Shown piece by piece: positions 28,628 through 37,858 of a DNA stretch of 64,000 nucleotides. Source of the DNA: Rubellimicrobium aerolatum (GTDB taxonomy: Bacteria; Pseudomonadota; Alphaproteobacteria; Rhodobacterales; Rhodobacteraceae). Each line of letters starts with the position of its first letter. Positions within the stretch are counted from its first letter, which is position 1. A program made the position numbers and the translations under genes. Where the stretch lies: positions 1 to 64,000 of the forward strand of contig NZ_JAGGJP010000006.1 of the NCBI RefSeq assembly GCF_017872975.1, written 5' to 3'. A model generated the notes under the pieces. That model was not told where the DNA came from and did no database searches. It was given only the letters and a program-made list of their open reading frames with translations.

Positions 28628-30177
28628 TGCTTCTTTCGCTCGTCACCTTCCTGCCGACCCTCGGGGCGCTGGCGCTGCTCCTGCTGCGCGGCGACGACGC
28701 GGCGTCGCGCCGGAACGCCAAGTGGATCGCCTTCGCGACCACGGTCATCACCTTCGTCGCGTCCCTGTTCATCCTGGGCCGCTTCGACGCCGCGAACCCC
28801 GGCTTCCAGCTCGTCGAGGACCGGGAGTGGCTGCTGGGCCTGCGCTACAAGCTGGGCGTGGACGGCATCTCGGTGCTGTTCGTGCTGCTGACCACGTTCC
28901 TCATGCCGCTGGTGATTGCCTCGGCCTGGGACGTGGAGCACCGGCTGAAGGAGTACATGATCGCCTTCCTGCTGCTGGAGACGCTGATGATCGGCGTCTT
29001 CGTGGCGCTGGACCTCGTGCTGTTCTACCTGTTCTTCGAAGGCTCGCTGATCCCGATGTTCCTCATCATCGGCATCTGGGGCGGATCGAACCGCATCTAC
29101 GCGGCGTTCAAGTTCTTCCTCTACACCTTCCTCGGCTCGCTCTTCATGCTGGTCGCGATGGTTGTGATGTTCGCGCAGGCGGGCACGACCGACATCCCGA
29201 CGTTGATGGCCTTCGACTTCTCGACCGCGCCGTTCAACATCCTGAACATCCAGGTCGTGGGCGGGCTCCAGACGATGCTGTTCATCGCCTTCTTCGCCAG
29301 CTTCGCGGTGAAGATGCCGATGTGGCCGGTGCATACCTGGCTGCCCGACGCGCACGTGCAGGCGCCGACGGCAGGCTCGGTGGTGCTGGCGGCGATCCTG
29401 CTGAAGATGGGCGGCTACGGGTTCCTGCGCTTCTCTCTGCCGATGTTCCCGGTGGGGTCGGAGGTGATGGCGCCGCTGGTGCTGTGGCTGTCGGCGATCG
29501 CGGTCGTCTATGGGTCGCTGGTCGCGCTGGTGCAGACCGACATGAAGAAGCTGGTGGCCTATTCGTCGGTGGCGCACATGGGCTTCGTCACAATGGGCAT
29601 CTTCGCGGCGAACCAGCAGGGCGTGGACGGCGCGGTGTTCCAGATGCTGAGCCACGGCTTCATCTCGGGGGCGCTTTTCCTCATCGTGGGCGTGATCTAC
29701 GACCGGATGCACACGCGCGAGATCGCGGCCTATGGCGGGCTGATGAACCGGATGCCGGCCTACGCGGCGGTGTTCCTGCTGTTCACCATGGGCAACGTGG
29801 GCCTGCCGGGGACCTCGGGCTTCGTGGGCGAGTTCCTGACCATGGCCGGCACCTTCCAGGTCAACACCTGGGTCGTGGCGGTCGCCTGCACCGGGGTGAT
29901 CCTGTCGGCGTCCTACGCGCTCTGGCTGTATCGCCGGGTGGCGCTGGGGCCGCTGGTCAACACGGCGCTGCGGGGGATCACCGACATGACGGGCCGCGAG
30001 AAGGCGATCTTCGCGCCGCTGGTGGTCATGACGATCCTGCTCGGCGTCTATCCGTCGCTCGTCACCGACATCGTGGGACCCGCCGCCGAGGCGATGCTGG
30101 TCCCCGTGCACGAAGCCCAGGCGGCCTTTGGGGTGGAGCCCCAGGTCGCGCAAGTTGAGGAAGGGGCCGCGGAATGA
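28627..30177 (+). CDS. nuoM: NADH-quinone oxidoreductase subunit M
   Basis: Antiporter-like proton-pumping subunit, 516 residues, about 14 transmembrane helices. Signature segments are [22 protein letters not shown] (key Glu), [20 protein letters not shown] and [19 protein letters not shown]. The C-terminal tail ([20 protein letters not shown]) is soluble. Starts one base inside nuoL's stop (TGATG) and overlaps nuoN by four. Confidence 0.97.
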   Translation: MLLSLVTFLPTLGALALLLLRGDDAASRRNAKWIAFATTVITFVASLFILGRFDAANPGFQLVEDREWLLGLRYKLGVDGISVLFVLLTTFLMPLVIASAWDVEHRLKEYMIAFLLLETLMIGVFVALDLVLFYLFFEGSLIPMFLIIGIWGGSNRIYAAFKFFLYTFLGSLFMLVAMVVMFAQAGTTDIPTLMAFDFSTAPFNILNIQVVGGLQTMLFIAFFASFAVKMPMWPVHTWLPDAHVQAPTAGSVVLAAILLKMGGYGFLRFSLPMFPVGSEVMAPLVLWLSAIAVVYGSLVALVQTDMKKLVAYSSVAHMGFVTMGIFAANQQGVDGAVFQMLSHGFISGALFLIVGVIYDRMHTREIAAYGGLMNRMPAYAAVFLLFTMGNVGLPGTSGFVGEFLTMAGTFQVNTWVVAVACTGVILSASYALWLYRRVALGPLVNTALRGITDMTGREKAIFAPLVVMTILLGVYPSLVTDIVGPAAEAMLVPVHEAQAAFGVEPQVAQVEEGAAE

Positions 30178-31604
30178 CCGGCGACTTCGACGTGATCCGG
30201 CCCGAGGTCTACCTCGCGCTTTATGCGATCCTGGCGCTGCTGGTCGGCGTCTTCACCATCAAGGACCGGGCGACGCCGATCCTGCTGTGGCTGACGGCGG
30301 CCGTCATGGCGCTGATGGCCTGGTGGATCGGCACGCGGTCGGGGACGGACGTGGCCTTCGCGGGCCTGTTCGTGGACGACGGCTTCTCGCGCTTCGCCAA
30401 GATCCTGATCCTGGCGGCGGGGGCGGTGACGCTGCTCCTGAGCGGCGACTACCTGACCCGGTCGGGGACGCTGCGGTTCGAGTATCCGATCCTCGTGGCG
30501 CTGAGCGTGCTGGGCATGATGGTCATGGTCTCGGCCAGCGACCTCATCGTGCTCTACATGGGGTTGGAGCTGCAGGCGCTGGCCGCCTACGTGCTGACCT
30601 CGATCCGGCGCGACTCGGTACGCTCCACCGAGGCGGGGCTCAAGTTCTTCGTGCTGGGGGCGCTGTCGTCGGGGCTGCTGCTTTATGGCGCGTCGCTGAC
30701 CTACGGCTACGCGGGGACGACGTCGTTCGCGGGCGTGGTGCAGGCCACGCAGGACGGGGCCTCCTTGGGGCTGATCTTCGGGCTGGTGTTCGTGGTGGCG
30801 GGGCTGGCGTTCAAGATCTCGGCCGCGCCGTTCCATATGTGGACGCCGGATGTCTACGAGGGCGCGCCGACGCCGGTGACGACCTTCCTCGCCACGGCGT
30901 CGAAGGTGGCGGCGATCGGGCTGCTGGCGCGGGTGGTGCACGACGCCTTCGGCTTGGTCGCGGGGGACTGGCAGCAGATCGTCGCCTTCCTGTCGCTGGT
31001 GTCGATGTTCGTGGGCTCCATCGCGGCCATCGGGCAGACCAACATCAAGCGGCTGATGGCCTATTCGTCGATCTCGCACATGGGCTTCGCGCTGATGGGC
31101 CTGGCCTCGGCCACCGCCTTCGGGGTGCAGGCGATGCTGATCTACATGGCGATCTATGTCGCCATGAACCTTGGCACCTTCGCCTTCATCCTGTCGATGG
31201 AGCGGAACGGTCAGCCCGTCACCGACATCCGGTCGCTGAACATGTACTCGCGGCGGGAGCCGTTGCGGGCCTTCGCGCTGCTGCTGCTCATGTTCTCGAT
31301 GGCGGGCGTGCCGCCACTTCTCGGGTTCTTCGCGAAGCTGGAAGTCCTGCGCGCGGCCGTTGGGGGAGGGATTGTGTGGCTTGCCATCGCGGGGATGGTG
31401 GCCTCGGCGATCTCGGCGTTCTTCTACCTGCGGCTCGTCTATTTCATGTACTTCGGCGAGGAGAAGGACGTTCTCGACAGCCGCATGGGCGGGGTGCAGT
31501 GGACGGTGCTGATGGTCTCGGCGGCGGCGATGCTGCTGGGCGTGATCAACCTGTTCGGGATGGAGCCGCTGGCGGCGGCGGCGGCGGCGACCCTTGTCAA
31601 CTGA
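30174..31604 (+). CDS. nuoN: NADH-quinone oxidoreductase subunit N
   Basis: Third antiporter-like subunit, 476 residues. Conserved stretches include [20 protein letters not shown] (with the key Glu), [20 protein letters not shown] and [19 protein letters not shown]. The family's usual 14-helix pattern can be followed. ATGA overlap with nuoM. Its last 11 bases overlap birA, linking complex I expression to the genes that follow. Confidence 0.97.
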   Translation: MTGDFDVIRPEVYLALYAILALLVGVFTIKDRATPILLWLTAAVMALMAWWIGTRSGTDVAFAGLFVDDGFSRFAKILILAAGAVTLLLSGDYLTRSGTLRFEYPILVALSVLGMMVMVSASDLIVLYMGLELQALAAYVLTSIRRDSVRSTEAGLKFFVLGALSSGLLLYGASLTYGYAGTTSFAGVVQATQDGASLGLIFGLVFVVAGLAFKISAAPFHMWTPDVYEGAPTPVTTFLATASKVAAIGLLARVVHDAFGLVAGDWQQIVAFLSLVSMFVGSIAAIGQTNIKRLMAYSSISHMGFALMGLASATAFGVQAMLIYMAIYVAMNLGTFAFILSMERNGQPVTDIRSLNMYSRREPLRAFALLLLMFSMAGVPPLLGFFAKLEVLRAAVGGGIVWLAIAGMVASAISAFFYLRLVYFMYFGEEKDVLDSRMGGVQWTVLMVSAAAMLLGVINLFGMEPLAAAAAATLVN

Positions 31605-32358
31605 CTCGGTCATCCCGCCGGCCCCCTGGCCGCAGACCTACGGGCTCGTGATCCTCGACGAGGTGGACAGCACCATGGCCGAGGCGCGGCGGCGCGCGTC
31701 CGGCCTTGATCGCCCGACCTGGGTCATGGCGCGGCAACAGACCAACGCCAAGGGGCGGCGGGGGCGGACCTGGCTGGGGGGCAACGGCAACCTCGCCGCG
31801 ACGCTGGTCTACAAGCCCTGGTGCACGCCCGCCGAGGCGGCCGCGCGATCCTTCATGGCGGCGAACGCGCTGCTCGAAAGCCTTGCGCTGTATATCGACC
31901 GGGGCGCGCTGGCGTTGAAATGGCCGAACGACGTTCTGCTGAACGGCGGCAAGGTCGCGGGCATCCTGCTGGAGAGCGCGTCCTCGGGGGGGCCGCTGGT
32001 GGACTGGCTGTCCATCGGCGTGGGGGTGAACCTGTCCCGCGCGCCCCACGACGTGCGGACCGAGTTCGCGCCGGTGTCGCTGGCCGGGGAGGGGGGCGAG
32101 GCCGTCGCGCCCGAGGACTTCCTCACCGTGCTGGCGGGGCACTTCGCCACGCAGGAGGGCAAGCTCGCCGCGATGGGGTTCCCGCGCATCCGCGAGGACT
32201 GGCTGGCGAACGCCGCCCGGCTGGGCGAGATCGTCACCGCGCGGACCAGCAAGGCCGAGATCACCGGCGTCTTCGAGACCGTCGATCAGGCGGGGAACCT
32301 GATCCTGCGGGTCGAGGGGCGTGAGGTCCTGATCCCGGCCGCCGACGTGTATTTCTGA
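31594..32358 (+). CDS. birA: Biotin--[acetyl-CoA carboxylase] ligase
   Basis: Activates biotin to biotinyl-AMP and attaches it to the biotin carrier of acetyl-CoA carboxylase. It has 254 residues and lacks the DNA-binding domain of E. coli BirA, so it is an enzyme only. Motifs: [15 protein letters not shown] (the biotinyl-AMP loop, about residues 46-60), [19 protein letters not shown] (about 109-127) and the C-terminal SH3-like [11 protein letters not shown]. The TTG start lies within the end of nuoN and gives the right N terminus. Overlaps coaX by one base. Confidence 0.93.
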   Translation: MSTDSVIPPAPWPQTYGLVILDEVDSTMAEARRRASGLDRPTWVMARQQTNAKGRRGRTWLGGNGNLAATLVYKPWCTPAEAAARSFMAANALLESLALYIDRGALALKWPNDVLLNGGKVAGILLESASSGGPLVDWLSIGVGVNLSRAPHDVRTEFAPVSLAGEGGEAVAPEDFLTVLAGHFATQEGKLAAMGFPRIREDWLANAARLGEIVTARTSKAEITGVFETVDQAGNLILRVEGREVLIPAADVYF

Positions 32359-33131
32359 TGCTGCTGGCCATCGACTGCGGCAACACCAACACCGTCTTCG
32401 CCGTGTGGGACGGGGCGCGGTTCCTGGGGACCTGGCGCATCGCGACGGACTGGAAGCGGACGGCGGACGAATACTTCGTGTGGCTGCGGTCGATCATGCG
32501 GCTGGCGGATGTCGAGGCGACCATCGACGCGGTGATCGTCTCCTCCACCGTGCCGCGCGTCGTGTTCAACCTGCGGGTCCTGGCCGACCGCTACTTCGGC
32601 TGCCGGCCACTGGTGGTGGGCAAGCCGGAATGCCGGCTGCCGCGCGCGCCGCGCGTGGACGAGGGGACGCAGGTCGGGCCGGACCGGCTGGTGAACTCGG
32701 CCGGGGCCTTTGACCGGCACGGGGGCAACCTGATCGTCGTGGACTTCGGCACCGCGACCACCTTCGACGTGGTGGACGACGACGGGGCCTATGTCGGCGG
32801 CGTCATCGCGCCGGGGGTGAACCTGAGCCTGGAGGCGCTGCACATGGCCGCCGCCGCGCTGCCCCACGTGGACGTGACCAAGCCGCAGCGGGTGATCGGG
32901 ACCAACACCGTCGCCTGCATGCAGTCCGGCATCTTCTGGGGCTATGTGGGCCTTGTCCGGGGCATCTGCGAGCGCATCAAGGCCGAGCGCGAAAGGCCCA
33001 TGCGGATCGTCGGAACCGGCGGCCTCGCGTCCCTGTTCGGACAGGGAGACGTTCTATTTGACCGGGTCGAGGACGACCTCACCATGCACGGCCTGACCGT
33101 GATCCACGCCTTCAACAAGGAGACGGCATGA
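32358..33131 (+). CDS. coaX: Type III pantothenate kinase
   Basis: Phosphorylates pantothenate, the first step of coenzyme A synthesis. It has 257 residues of the ASKHA fold. The first motif is AIDCGNTNTVFAVWDG, the second VVDFGTATTFDVVDDDG (about 127-143), followed by GGVIAPGVNLSLEALHMAAA and the final GGLASLFGQG. The length is typical. It ends in an ATGA overlap with a 12-codon ORF that leads into rnj. Confidence 0.94.
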   Translation: MLLAIDCGNTNTVFAVWDGARFLGTWRIATDWKRTADEYFVWLRSIMRLADVEATIDAVIVSSTVPRVVFNLRVLADRYFGCRPLVVGKPECRLPRAPRVDEGTQVGPDRLVNSAGAFDRHGGNLIVVDFGTATTFDVVDDDGAYVGGVIAPGVNLSLEALHMAAAALPHVDVTKPQRVIGTNTVACMQSGIFWGYVGLVRGICERIKAERERPMRIVGTGGLASLFGQGDVLFDRVEDDLTMHGLTVIHAFNKETA

Positions 33132-33166
33132 CCGTCATTGCGACCCCTGCCGAGGCCCGCGCATGA
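33128..33166 (+). CDS. Possible 12-codon bridging ORF between coaX and rnj
   Basis: The frame reads MTVIATPAEARA and stops. Its ATG overlaps the coaX stop by four bases (ATGA), and its TGA overlaps the rnj ATG by four bases (ATGA). The double overlap would let ribosomes pass from coaX to rnj without a gap. It may be a translational bridge or attenuator rather than a functional peptide. Confidence 0.4.
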   Translation: MTVIATPAEARA

Positions 33167-34833
33167 GCGGCGAACGGCTCATCTACATGCCGCTCGGCGG
33201 CGCCGGCGAGATCGGCATGAACGCCTATGTCTATGGCTATGGGCTACCCGGTCAGGAGCGGCTGATCGTCGTGGACCTGGGCGTGACCTTCGGGGACATG
33301 GACGGGACGCCGGGGATCGACCTGATCCTGCCGGACGTGGCCTGGCTCGCGGAGCGGCGGGACCGGATCGAGGCGATCCTCGTGACCCATGCCCATGAGG
33401 ACCACGTGGGCGCGCTGGGGCTCGTGTGGGACAAGCTGCGCGCGCCGATCTACGCCCGCAAGTTCACGGCGGCCATCGCGCGGCTCAAGCTCGACGAGCG
33501 CGGCGGGGTGCCGGACTCGGCGCTGAACGTCGTGGGCGCCTGGCCGGAGGTGCTGGAGTTCGGTCCCTTCAAGGTGGGCTTCGTGCCGATCAGCCATTCC
33601 ATCCCCGAAAGCGCGGGGCTGGTGATCGACACGCCGGCGGGGCGGGTCGTCCATTCGGGCGACTTCAAGATCGACCCGACCCCGGTGGTGGGCGAGGCCT
33701 TCGACCCGGCGCTCTGGGCCGAGATCGCGCGGCCCGGCGTGCGGGCGCTGGTCTGCGATTCGACCAACGTCTTCTCGCCGCATCCGGGGCGGTCCGAGGC
33801 GACGCTGGCCGACAACCTCGCCGCGCTGCTGCGCGAGGCGAAGGGGATGGTGGTCGCCACCACCTTCGCGTCGAACCTCGCGCGGCTTCAGACTCTGGCC
33901 AACGCCGCCGAGGCTTCGGGGCGGTCGGTCTGCCTGCTGGGCCGGGCCATGCGGCGGATGGTGGAGACGGCCATCGCCACCGGGCTGCTGACGCAGTTCC
34001 CCAAGACCATCTCGCCCGAGGACGCGGGGCAGATCCCGCGCGAGAACCTGCTGCTGATGGTCACCGGATCGCAGGGCGAGCGGCGGGCGGCGGCGGCGCA
34101 GCTTTCGTCGCAGGGCTACATGGGGCTGTCTCTCAAGGAAGGGGACACGTTCCTGTTCTCGTCCCGGACCATTCCGGGCAACGAGCGTCCGGTCGCGCGG
34201 ATCATGAACCAGCTCTCGGAGAAGGGCGTGGACGTGCTCGACGACGCGGGCGGGCGCTATCACGTGTCGGGCCACGCGAACCGGCCGGACCTGGAGACCT
34301 TCCACGACATCATCAAGCCGCAGTTCCTGATCCCCATGCACGGCGAGCACCGGCACCTGCGCGAGCACATGAAGCTGGGCGAGGCCAAGGGGCTGCGCGG
34401 GATCATCGCCACCAACGGAATGATGATCGACCTGTCGGGCAACGCGCCCAAGGTGGCCGAATTCGTGGAGGCGGGGCGGACCTACCTCGATGGCGGCGTG
34501 CTGATCGGCGGCATGGACGGCGTGGTGCGCGACCGGATGCGGATGGCGCTGAACGGGCACGTCACGGTGACGCTGATCGTGGACGAGAAGGACGAGCCGC
34601 TGGGCGAGCCCTGGTGCGAGCTGATGGGGCTGCCGTCGAAGGGGCGGTCGAACGCCGATCTCGTGGAGACGCTGGAGGCGGAGCTGGGTCAGTTCATCAA
34701 CCGGGCCGAGAAGCGGACGCTGCGCGACGACGAGAAGCTGGAGCGGGAGCTGATCCGCATCGTGCGGCAGACCTCGCAGGCCGAGATCGGCAAGAAGCCC
34801 GAAGTGACGGTGGTGGTGTCGCGGCTGGCGTGA
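33163..34833 (+). CDS. rnj: Ribonuclease J
   Basis: Metallo-beta-lactamase-fold RNase of RNA maturation and 5'-3' decay, 556 residues. The HxHxDH zinc motif is in THAHEDHVGALGLVW (about residues 74-88); further metal and beta-CASP residues are at PISHSIPESAGLVI, HSGDFKIDPTP, LLMVTGSQGERRAAAAQLSS and HVSGHANRPDLE. The C terminus has the RNase J-specific region. It is the last gene of the nuo-birA-coaX-rnj transcription unit and is followed by a strong hairpin. Confidence 0.94.
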   Translation: MSGERLIYMPLGGAGEIGMNAYVYGYGLPGQERLIVVDLGVTFGDMDGTPGIDLILPDVAWLAERRDRIEAILVTHAHEDHVGALGLVWDKLRAPIYARKFTAAIARLKLDERGGVPDSALNVVGAWPEVLEFGPFKVGFVPISHSIPESAGLVIDTPAGRVVHSGDFKIDPTPVVGEAFDPALWAEIARPGVRALVCDSTNVFSPHPGRSEATLADNLAALLREAKGMVVATTFASNLARLQTLANAAEASGRSVCLLGRAMRRMVETAIATGLLTQFPKTISPEDAGQIPRENLLLMVTGSQGERRAAAAQLSSQGYMGLSLKEGDTFLFSSRTIPGNERPVARIMNQLSEKGVDVLDDAGGRYHVSGHANRPDLETFHDIIKPQFLIPMHGEHRHLREHMKLGEAKGLRGIIATNGMMIDLSGNAPKVAEFVEAGRTYLDGGVLIGGMDGVVRDRMRMALNGHVTVTLIVDEKDEPLGEPWCELMGLPSKGRSNADLVETLEAELGQFINRAEKRTLRDDEKLERELIRIVRQTSQAEIGKKPEVTVVVSRLA

Positions 34834-34890
34834 GGCGGGGTGGGTGAGGCTCGGCGCGGCCGGGGTTCGCCCATCGGAAGCGCGGTTCTT

Positions 34891-34931
34891 GGTGGGTGGT
34901 TCCACGCGCGCGGCGCGTGGAACCACCCACC
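34891..34931. terminator. Perfect 18-bp hairpin between convergent rnj and the minus-strand gene cluster
   Basis: The left arm runs from 34891 to 34908, begins GGTGGGTGGTTCC and is exactly complementary to 34914-34931 across a five-base loop. No T-run follows, so it is not a classic intrinsic terminator in either direction. It lies between the 3' ends of rnj and of the secreted-protein gene on the opposite strand, which suggests transcript-end stabilisation or bidirectional termination. Confidence 0.6.
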
Positions 34932-35014
34932 CTACGGTGATCGACGTAGGGCGAGCTTCAGCTCGCTACTCGGTTCCACGGCCCTAAGATGGCGGGCTGA
35001 AGCCCGCCCTACGG
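34926..35014. repeat. REP-like palindromic repeat cluster
   Basis: Three neighbouring palindromes. GTAG-G-GCGAGCT-TC-AGCTCGC-TAC covers 34946-34969; GGCGGGCT-GA-AGCCCGCC covers 34991-35008. The 18-bp hairpin just before ends in CCCACCCTACGG (34926-34937), and the last palindrome ends in CCCGCCCTACGG (35003-35014). A related element lies at 60311-60377. The shared tail suggests a dispersed REP-like family. Confidence 0.6.
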
Positions 35015-35022
35015 GGCAGGTC

Positions 35023-35643
35023 TCAGGAGCAGAGATAGATCGCGCCGCCGACGCCGATGACCGTGACGGCGGCGGCTCCGGCGGCGACGGGGGCGCTGAG
35101 GGCGGTGCCGAGCGCCGTCGCGGAGGGGCCGAGCGCGGTGGCGACCGCGGGCGCCTGGCCGGTGACAAGCACCGCGCCGGTGCCGTGGGCCACGGCCGTC
35201 ACCGCCTCGGCGTCGCTGTCCACGCGGCGGCCGGTGACGAGGCCGGTCATGGCGAGGCCGAGCGACTCCATGCCGTCGGCCACGACGTTCACGCGGTCGC
35301 AGACCGTCTTGGTGCAGCGGCCCCGGTAGTTGCGGGCGCCCGGGACCAGGAGCCAGCCATTCGCGTCGTCGGCGGCGAGGCAGTAGCCCTCGGTCTCCTC
35401 CAGGCGCATCGTCGTGGCCAGGAAGTGCGTGACGGCGGCGCTGTCGCAGGCGACCCGCTCGCCCCAGGCGCGGTCCCAGGAGCGGGAGGGCCACATCCGC
35501 AGCCTTTCGCGCAGGCCGGGCGCGGGGGCGCCCATCGCCTCGGGGACGATGATGAGCTCCTGCGCGTTGACGCGGGCGACGCAGCTTTGGGCCGTCGCCT
35601 CGGTGCCGAGGAGCGCGAGAAGGATCGCGAGGACGAGTCTCAC
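35023..35643 (-). CDS. Secreted hypothetical protein coupled to rhlE
   Basis: 206 residues with a signal peptide (MRLVLAILLALLGTEATAQ). The mature part has six cysteines or so (for example RGRCTKTVCDRVNVV), WPSRSWDRAWGERVACDSAA, and ends with an Ala/Gly-rich hydrophobic stretch (VAAGAAAVTVIGVGGAIYLC) that could anchor it in a membrane. The GTG start overlaps the rhlE stop (GTGA). I do not recognise a family. Being exported, it is an odd partner for a cytoplasmic helicase. Confidence 0.6.
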   Translation of the reverse strand: MRLVLAILLALLGTEATAQSCVARVNAQELIIVPEAMGAPAPGLRERLRMWPSRSWDRAWGERVACDSAAVTHFLATTMRLEETEGYCLAADDANGWLLVPGARNYRGRCTKTVCDRVNVVADGMESLGLAMTGLVTGRRVDSDAEAVTAVAHGTGAVLVTGQAPAVATALGPSATALGTALSAPVAAGAAAVTVIGVGGAIYLCS

Positions 35644-37127
35644 CCGGCGCGACGCTCCGCGAAGCTCTTCAGGATGAAGGACGGGGCGTCGTCGCCCATG
35701 CCGACGATGCGTTCGTCGCGCGGCTCGCCGCGCGGGCGGCGGTCGCGGTCGGAGCGGTCACGCTCGGGATGGTCACGCTCGGGGCGCGGGGCGCGTTCGG
35801 GCCGGGGTTGCTCGGCGGTCGGGGCAGCCTCTGCCAGCGCGGGCGCTGGGACGGGAGCCTCCTCGCGACGGTCGTCCCGGCGGGGGCCGCGCACGCGGGT
35901 GCGACGCTCGCCCCGCTCCTCGGTGCGGCGCTCCTCGCGGCGGGGACGATCCTCGCGGACCTCTTGCGGGGGGGCGTCCTTGAGCGGGTTCTCCACGCGC
36001 GGGATGGGCTTGGCGATCAGGGCCTCGATGGCGGCGAGGTATTTGTCGTCGCGGGGGGCGCTGATGGTCAGGGCCTTGCCGGAGCGGCCGGCGCGGCCGG
36101 TGCGGCCGATGCGGTGGACGTAGTCCTCCGAATGGGACGGCACGTCGAAGTTGAAGACGTGGCTGACGGCCGGGATATCGAGGCCGCGCGCGGCCACATC
36201 GGAGGCGACGAGGAGCCGCAGCTTGCCGTCCCGGAAGGCGTCAAGCGTGCGGGTCCGCTGCGACTGGTCGAGGTCGCCGTGGATCGCCTCGGCGTCGTAG
36301 CCATACTTCTTGAGCGACTTGGCGACGATGTCCACGTCCACCTTGCGGTTGCAGAAGACGATGGCGTTCGAGCAGGCCTCGCCCTCGCCGTCGATGAGCG
36401 CGCGGAGCACGGCGCGCTTCTCGGCGGCCTCGGTCTCGCGGCGGGTCGGCTTGAACTCCACGAGGCCCTGGGCGATGTTCTCGCCCGTCGTGGCCTGGCG
36501 GGCGACCTCGACCCGGGCGGGGTCCTTGAGGAAGGTCTTGGTGATCCGCTCGATCTCCTTGGCCATGGTGGCCGAGAAGAAGAAGGTCTGCCGCGACGGG
36601 GGCACCAGGCCGAAGATCCGCTCGATGTCGGGGATGAACCCCATGTCGAGCATCCGGTCGGCCTCGTCCACCACCATGATCTGCACGCCGGTCAGCAGGA
36701 GCTTGCCGCGCTCGAAGTGGTCGAGCAGGCGGCCGGGGGTGGCGATCAGCACGTCCACGCCCCGGTCGATCAGGGCGTCCTGGTCCTTGAAGGACACGCC
36801 GCCGATGAGGAGGGCCTTGGTCAGCTTGAGGTGCTTGGTGTATTTGTCGAAGTTCTCGGCCACCTGGGCCGCCAGCTCGCGCGTGGGGCAGAGGACGAGG
36901 GAGCGGGGCATCCGGGCGCGGGCGCGTCCCTGGGCCAGCCGGGTGATCATCGGCAGCACGAAGGCCGCCGTCTTGCCGGTGCCGGTCTGGGCGATGCCGA
37001 GGATGTCGCGCCCTTCGAGCGCGGGGGGGATGGCGTCGGCCTGGATCGGCGTCGGCGTCACGTAGCCCGCGTCGGTGAGGGCCTGAAGAACGCGGGGGTC
37101 GAGGTTGAGGTCGGAGAACTGGGTCAA
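35640..37127 (-). CDS. rhlE: DEAD-box RNA helicase, RhlE type
   Basis: ATP-dependent RNA helicase of ribosome assembly and RNA decay, 495 residues from a TTG start (MTQFSDLNLDPRVLQAL). Motifs in order: Q motif PTPIQADAIP, Walker A AQTGTGKTAAF (about residue 46), PTRELAAQ, TPGRLLDH, DEAD in VVDEADRML, SAT in FFSATMAKE, then ARGLDIPAVSHV and HRIGRTGRAGRSG. The C-terminal 100 residues are Arg/Asp/Pro-rich and disordered, as in RhlE-type helicases. A four-base overlap joins it to a secreted-protein gene. Confidence 0.93.
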   Translation of the reverse strand: MTQFSDLNLDPRVLQALTDAGYVTPTPIQADAIPPALEGRDILGIAQTGTGKTAAFVLPMITRLAQGRARARMPRSLVLCPTRELAAQVAENFDKYTKHLKLTKALLIGGVSFKDQDALIDRGVDVLIATPGRLLDHFERGKLLLTGVQIMVVDEADRMLDMGFIPDIERIFGLVPPSRQTFFFSATMAKEIERITKTFLKDPARVEVARQATTGENIAQGLVEFKPTRRETEAAEKRAVLRALIDGEGEACSNAIVFCNRKVDVDIVAKSLKKYGYDAEAIHGDLDQSQRTRTLDAFRDGKLRLLVASDVAARGLDIPAVSHVFNFDVPSHSEDYVHRIGRTGRAGRSGKALTISAPRDDKYLAAIEALIAKPIPRVENPLKDAPPQEVREDRPRREERRTEERGERRTRVRGPRRDDRREEAPVPAPALAEAAPTAEQPRPERAPRPERDHPERDRSDRDRRPRGEPRDERIVGMGDDAPSFILKSFAERRAG

Positions 37128-37324
37128 GCGCTGTCCTAGCGATGGGGATGTTGCGGCGTTGTTGGCCGCATCCTGTCGCGCGGCCCGGCCCGGCCGGATT
37201 GCCGGGGCTCTGACGTATCAAATCCCTTCGGCGTTATCGGGGAAACCCGGAAAGGTCAAGCTGGGCCGCGCCTTGAGGGTGCGGCATGATGACCTATCTG
37301 GCGCGGCGGACCAAGGAGGGACCG

Positions 37325-37756
37325 ATGATCCAGAAACATGGGCAGGCGAACTGGCGGGGCGGGCTTCGCGACGGGCAGGGCACGCTGTCGGTCGAATCCG
37401 GCGCGATGCGGGACCAGGGCTACAGCTTCGCCAAGCGCTTCGGCGACGAGGCCGGGACCAACCCCGAGGAGCTGATCGGCGCGGCCCACGCGAGCTGCTT
37501 TGCCATGGCGCTGAGCGCCGACCTGGAGCGGGCGGGGCTGCGGGCCGACAGCATCGACGCCCGCAGCACCGTCACGCTCGACATGAGTTCGGGCGCCCCG
37601 GTCATCAGCCGCGTCCATGTCGAGGTGGCAGCGCGTGTGCCGGGCGCCGACGACGAGCGGTTCCGCGAGGTCGCCGAGGGGACCAAGCAGAACTGCCCGG
37701 TGTCGAAGGTGCTGTCGGGCGGGGCGCAGATCACCATGACGGCGCGGCTGGAGTGA
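37325..37756 (+). CDS. OsmC family peroxiredoxin-like protein
   Basis: 143 residues. The OsmC family reduces organic hydroperoxides with two cysteines, here in AAHASCFAMALSADLE (about residues 53-68) and TKQNCPVSKVLSGGA (about 119-133). The start MIQKHGQANWRGGLRDGQGT is preferred to an ATG 39 bases upstream because GGAGG precedes it at a normal distance. It is divergent from rhlE. Closest in pattern to the OsmC rather than the Ohr subfamily; thiol donor not predictable. Confidence 0.88.
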   Translation: MIQKHGQANWRGGLRDGQGTLSVESGAMRDQGYSFAKRFGDEAGTNPEELIGAAHASCFAMALSADLERAGLRADSIDARSTVTLDMSSGAPVISRVHVEVAARVPGADDERFREVAEGTKQNCPVSKVLSGGAQITMTARLE

Positions 37757-37771
37757 GGCCGGCCCGCCGGT

Positions 37772-37858
37772 TCAGCGGAGCGGGCGGCGCCCCGTGACCT
37801 TCATCGTGATGTAGCGGATCGCGTAAAGCGCGGCGAGGCGGACCAGGGTCTTCTTCAT
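37772..37858 (-). CDS. 28-residue basic small protein
   Basis: Frame reads MKKTLVRLAALYAIRYITMK then VTGRRPLR. The central part is amphipathic to hydrophobic with a strongly basic end, so a membrane-associated helix is likely. GGAGAG lies six to seven bases before the ATG. Its stop is 15 bases from the end of the convergent OsmC gene. The start signal and composition look real, but a protein this short cannot be proven from sequence. Confidence 0.45.
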   Translation of the reverse strand: MKKTLVRLAALYAIRYITMKVTGRRPLR

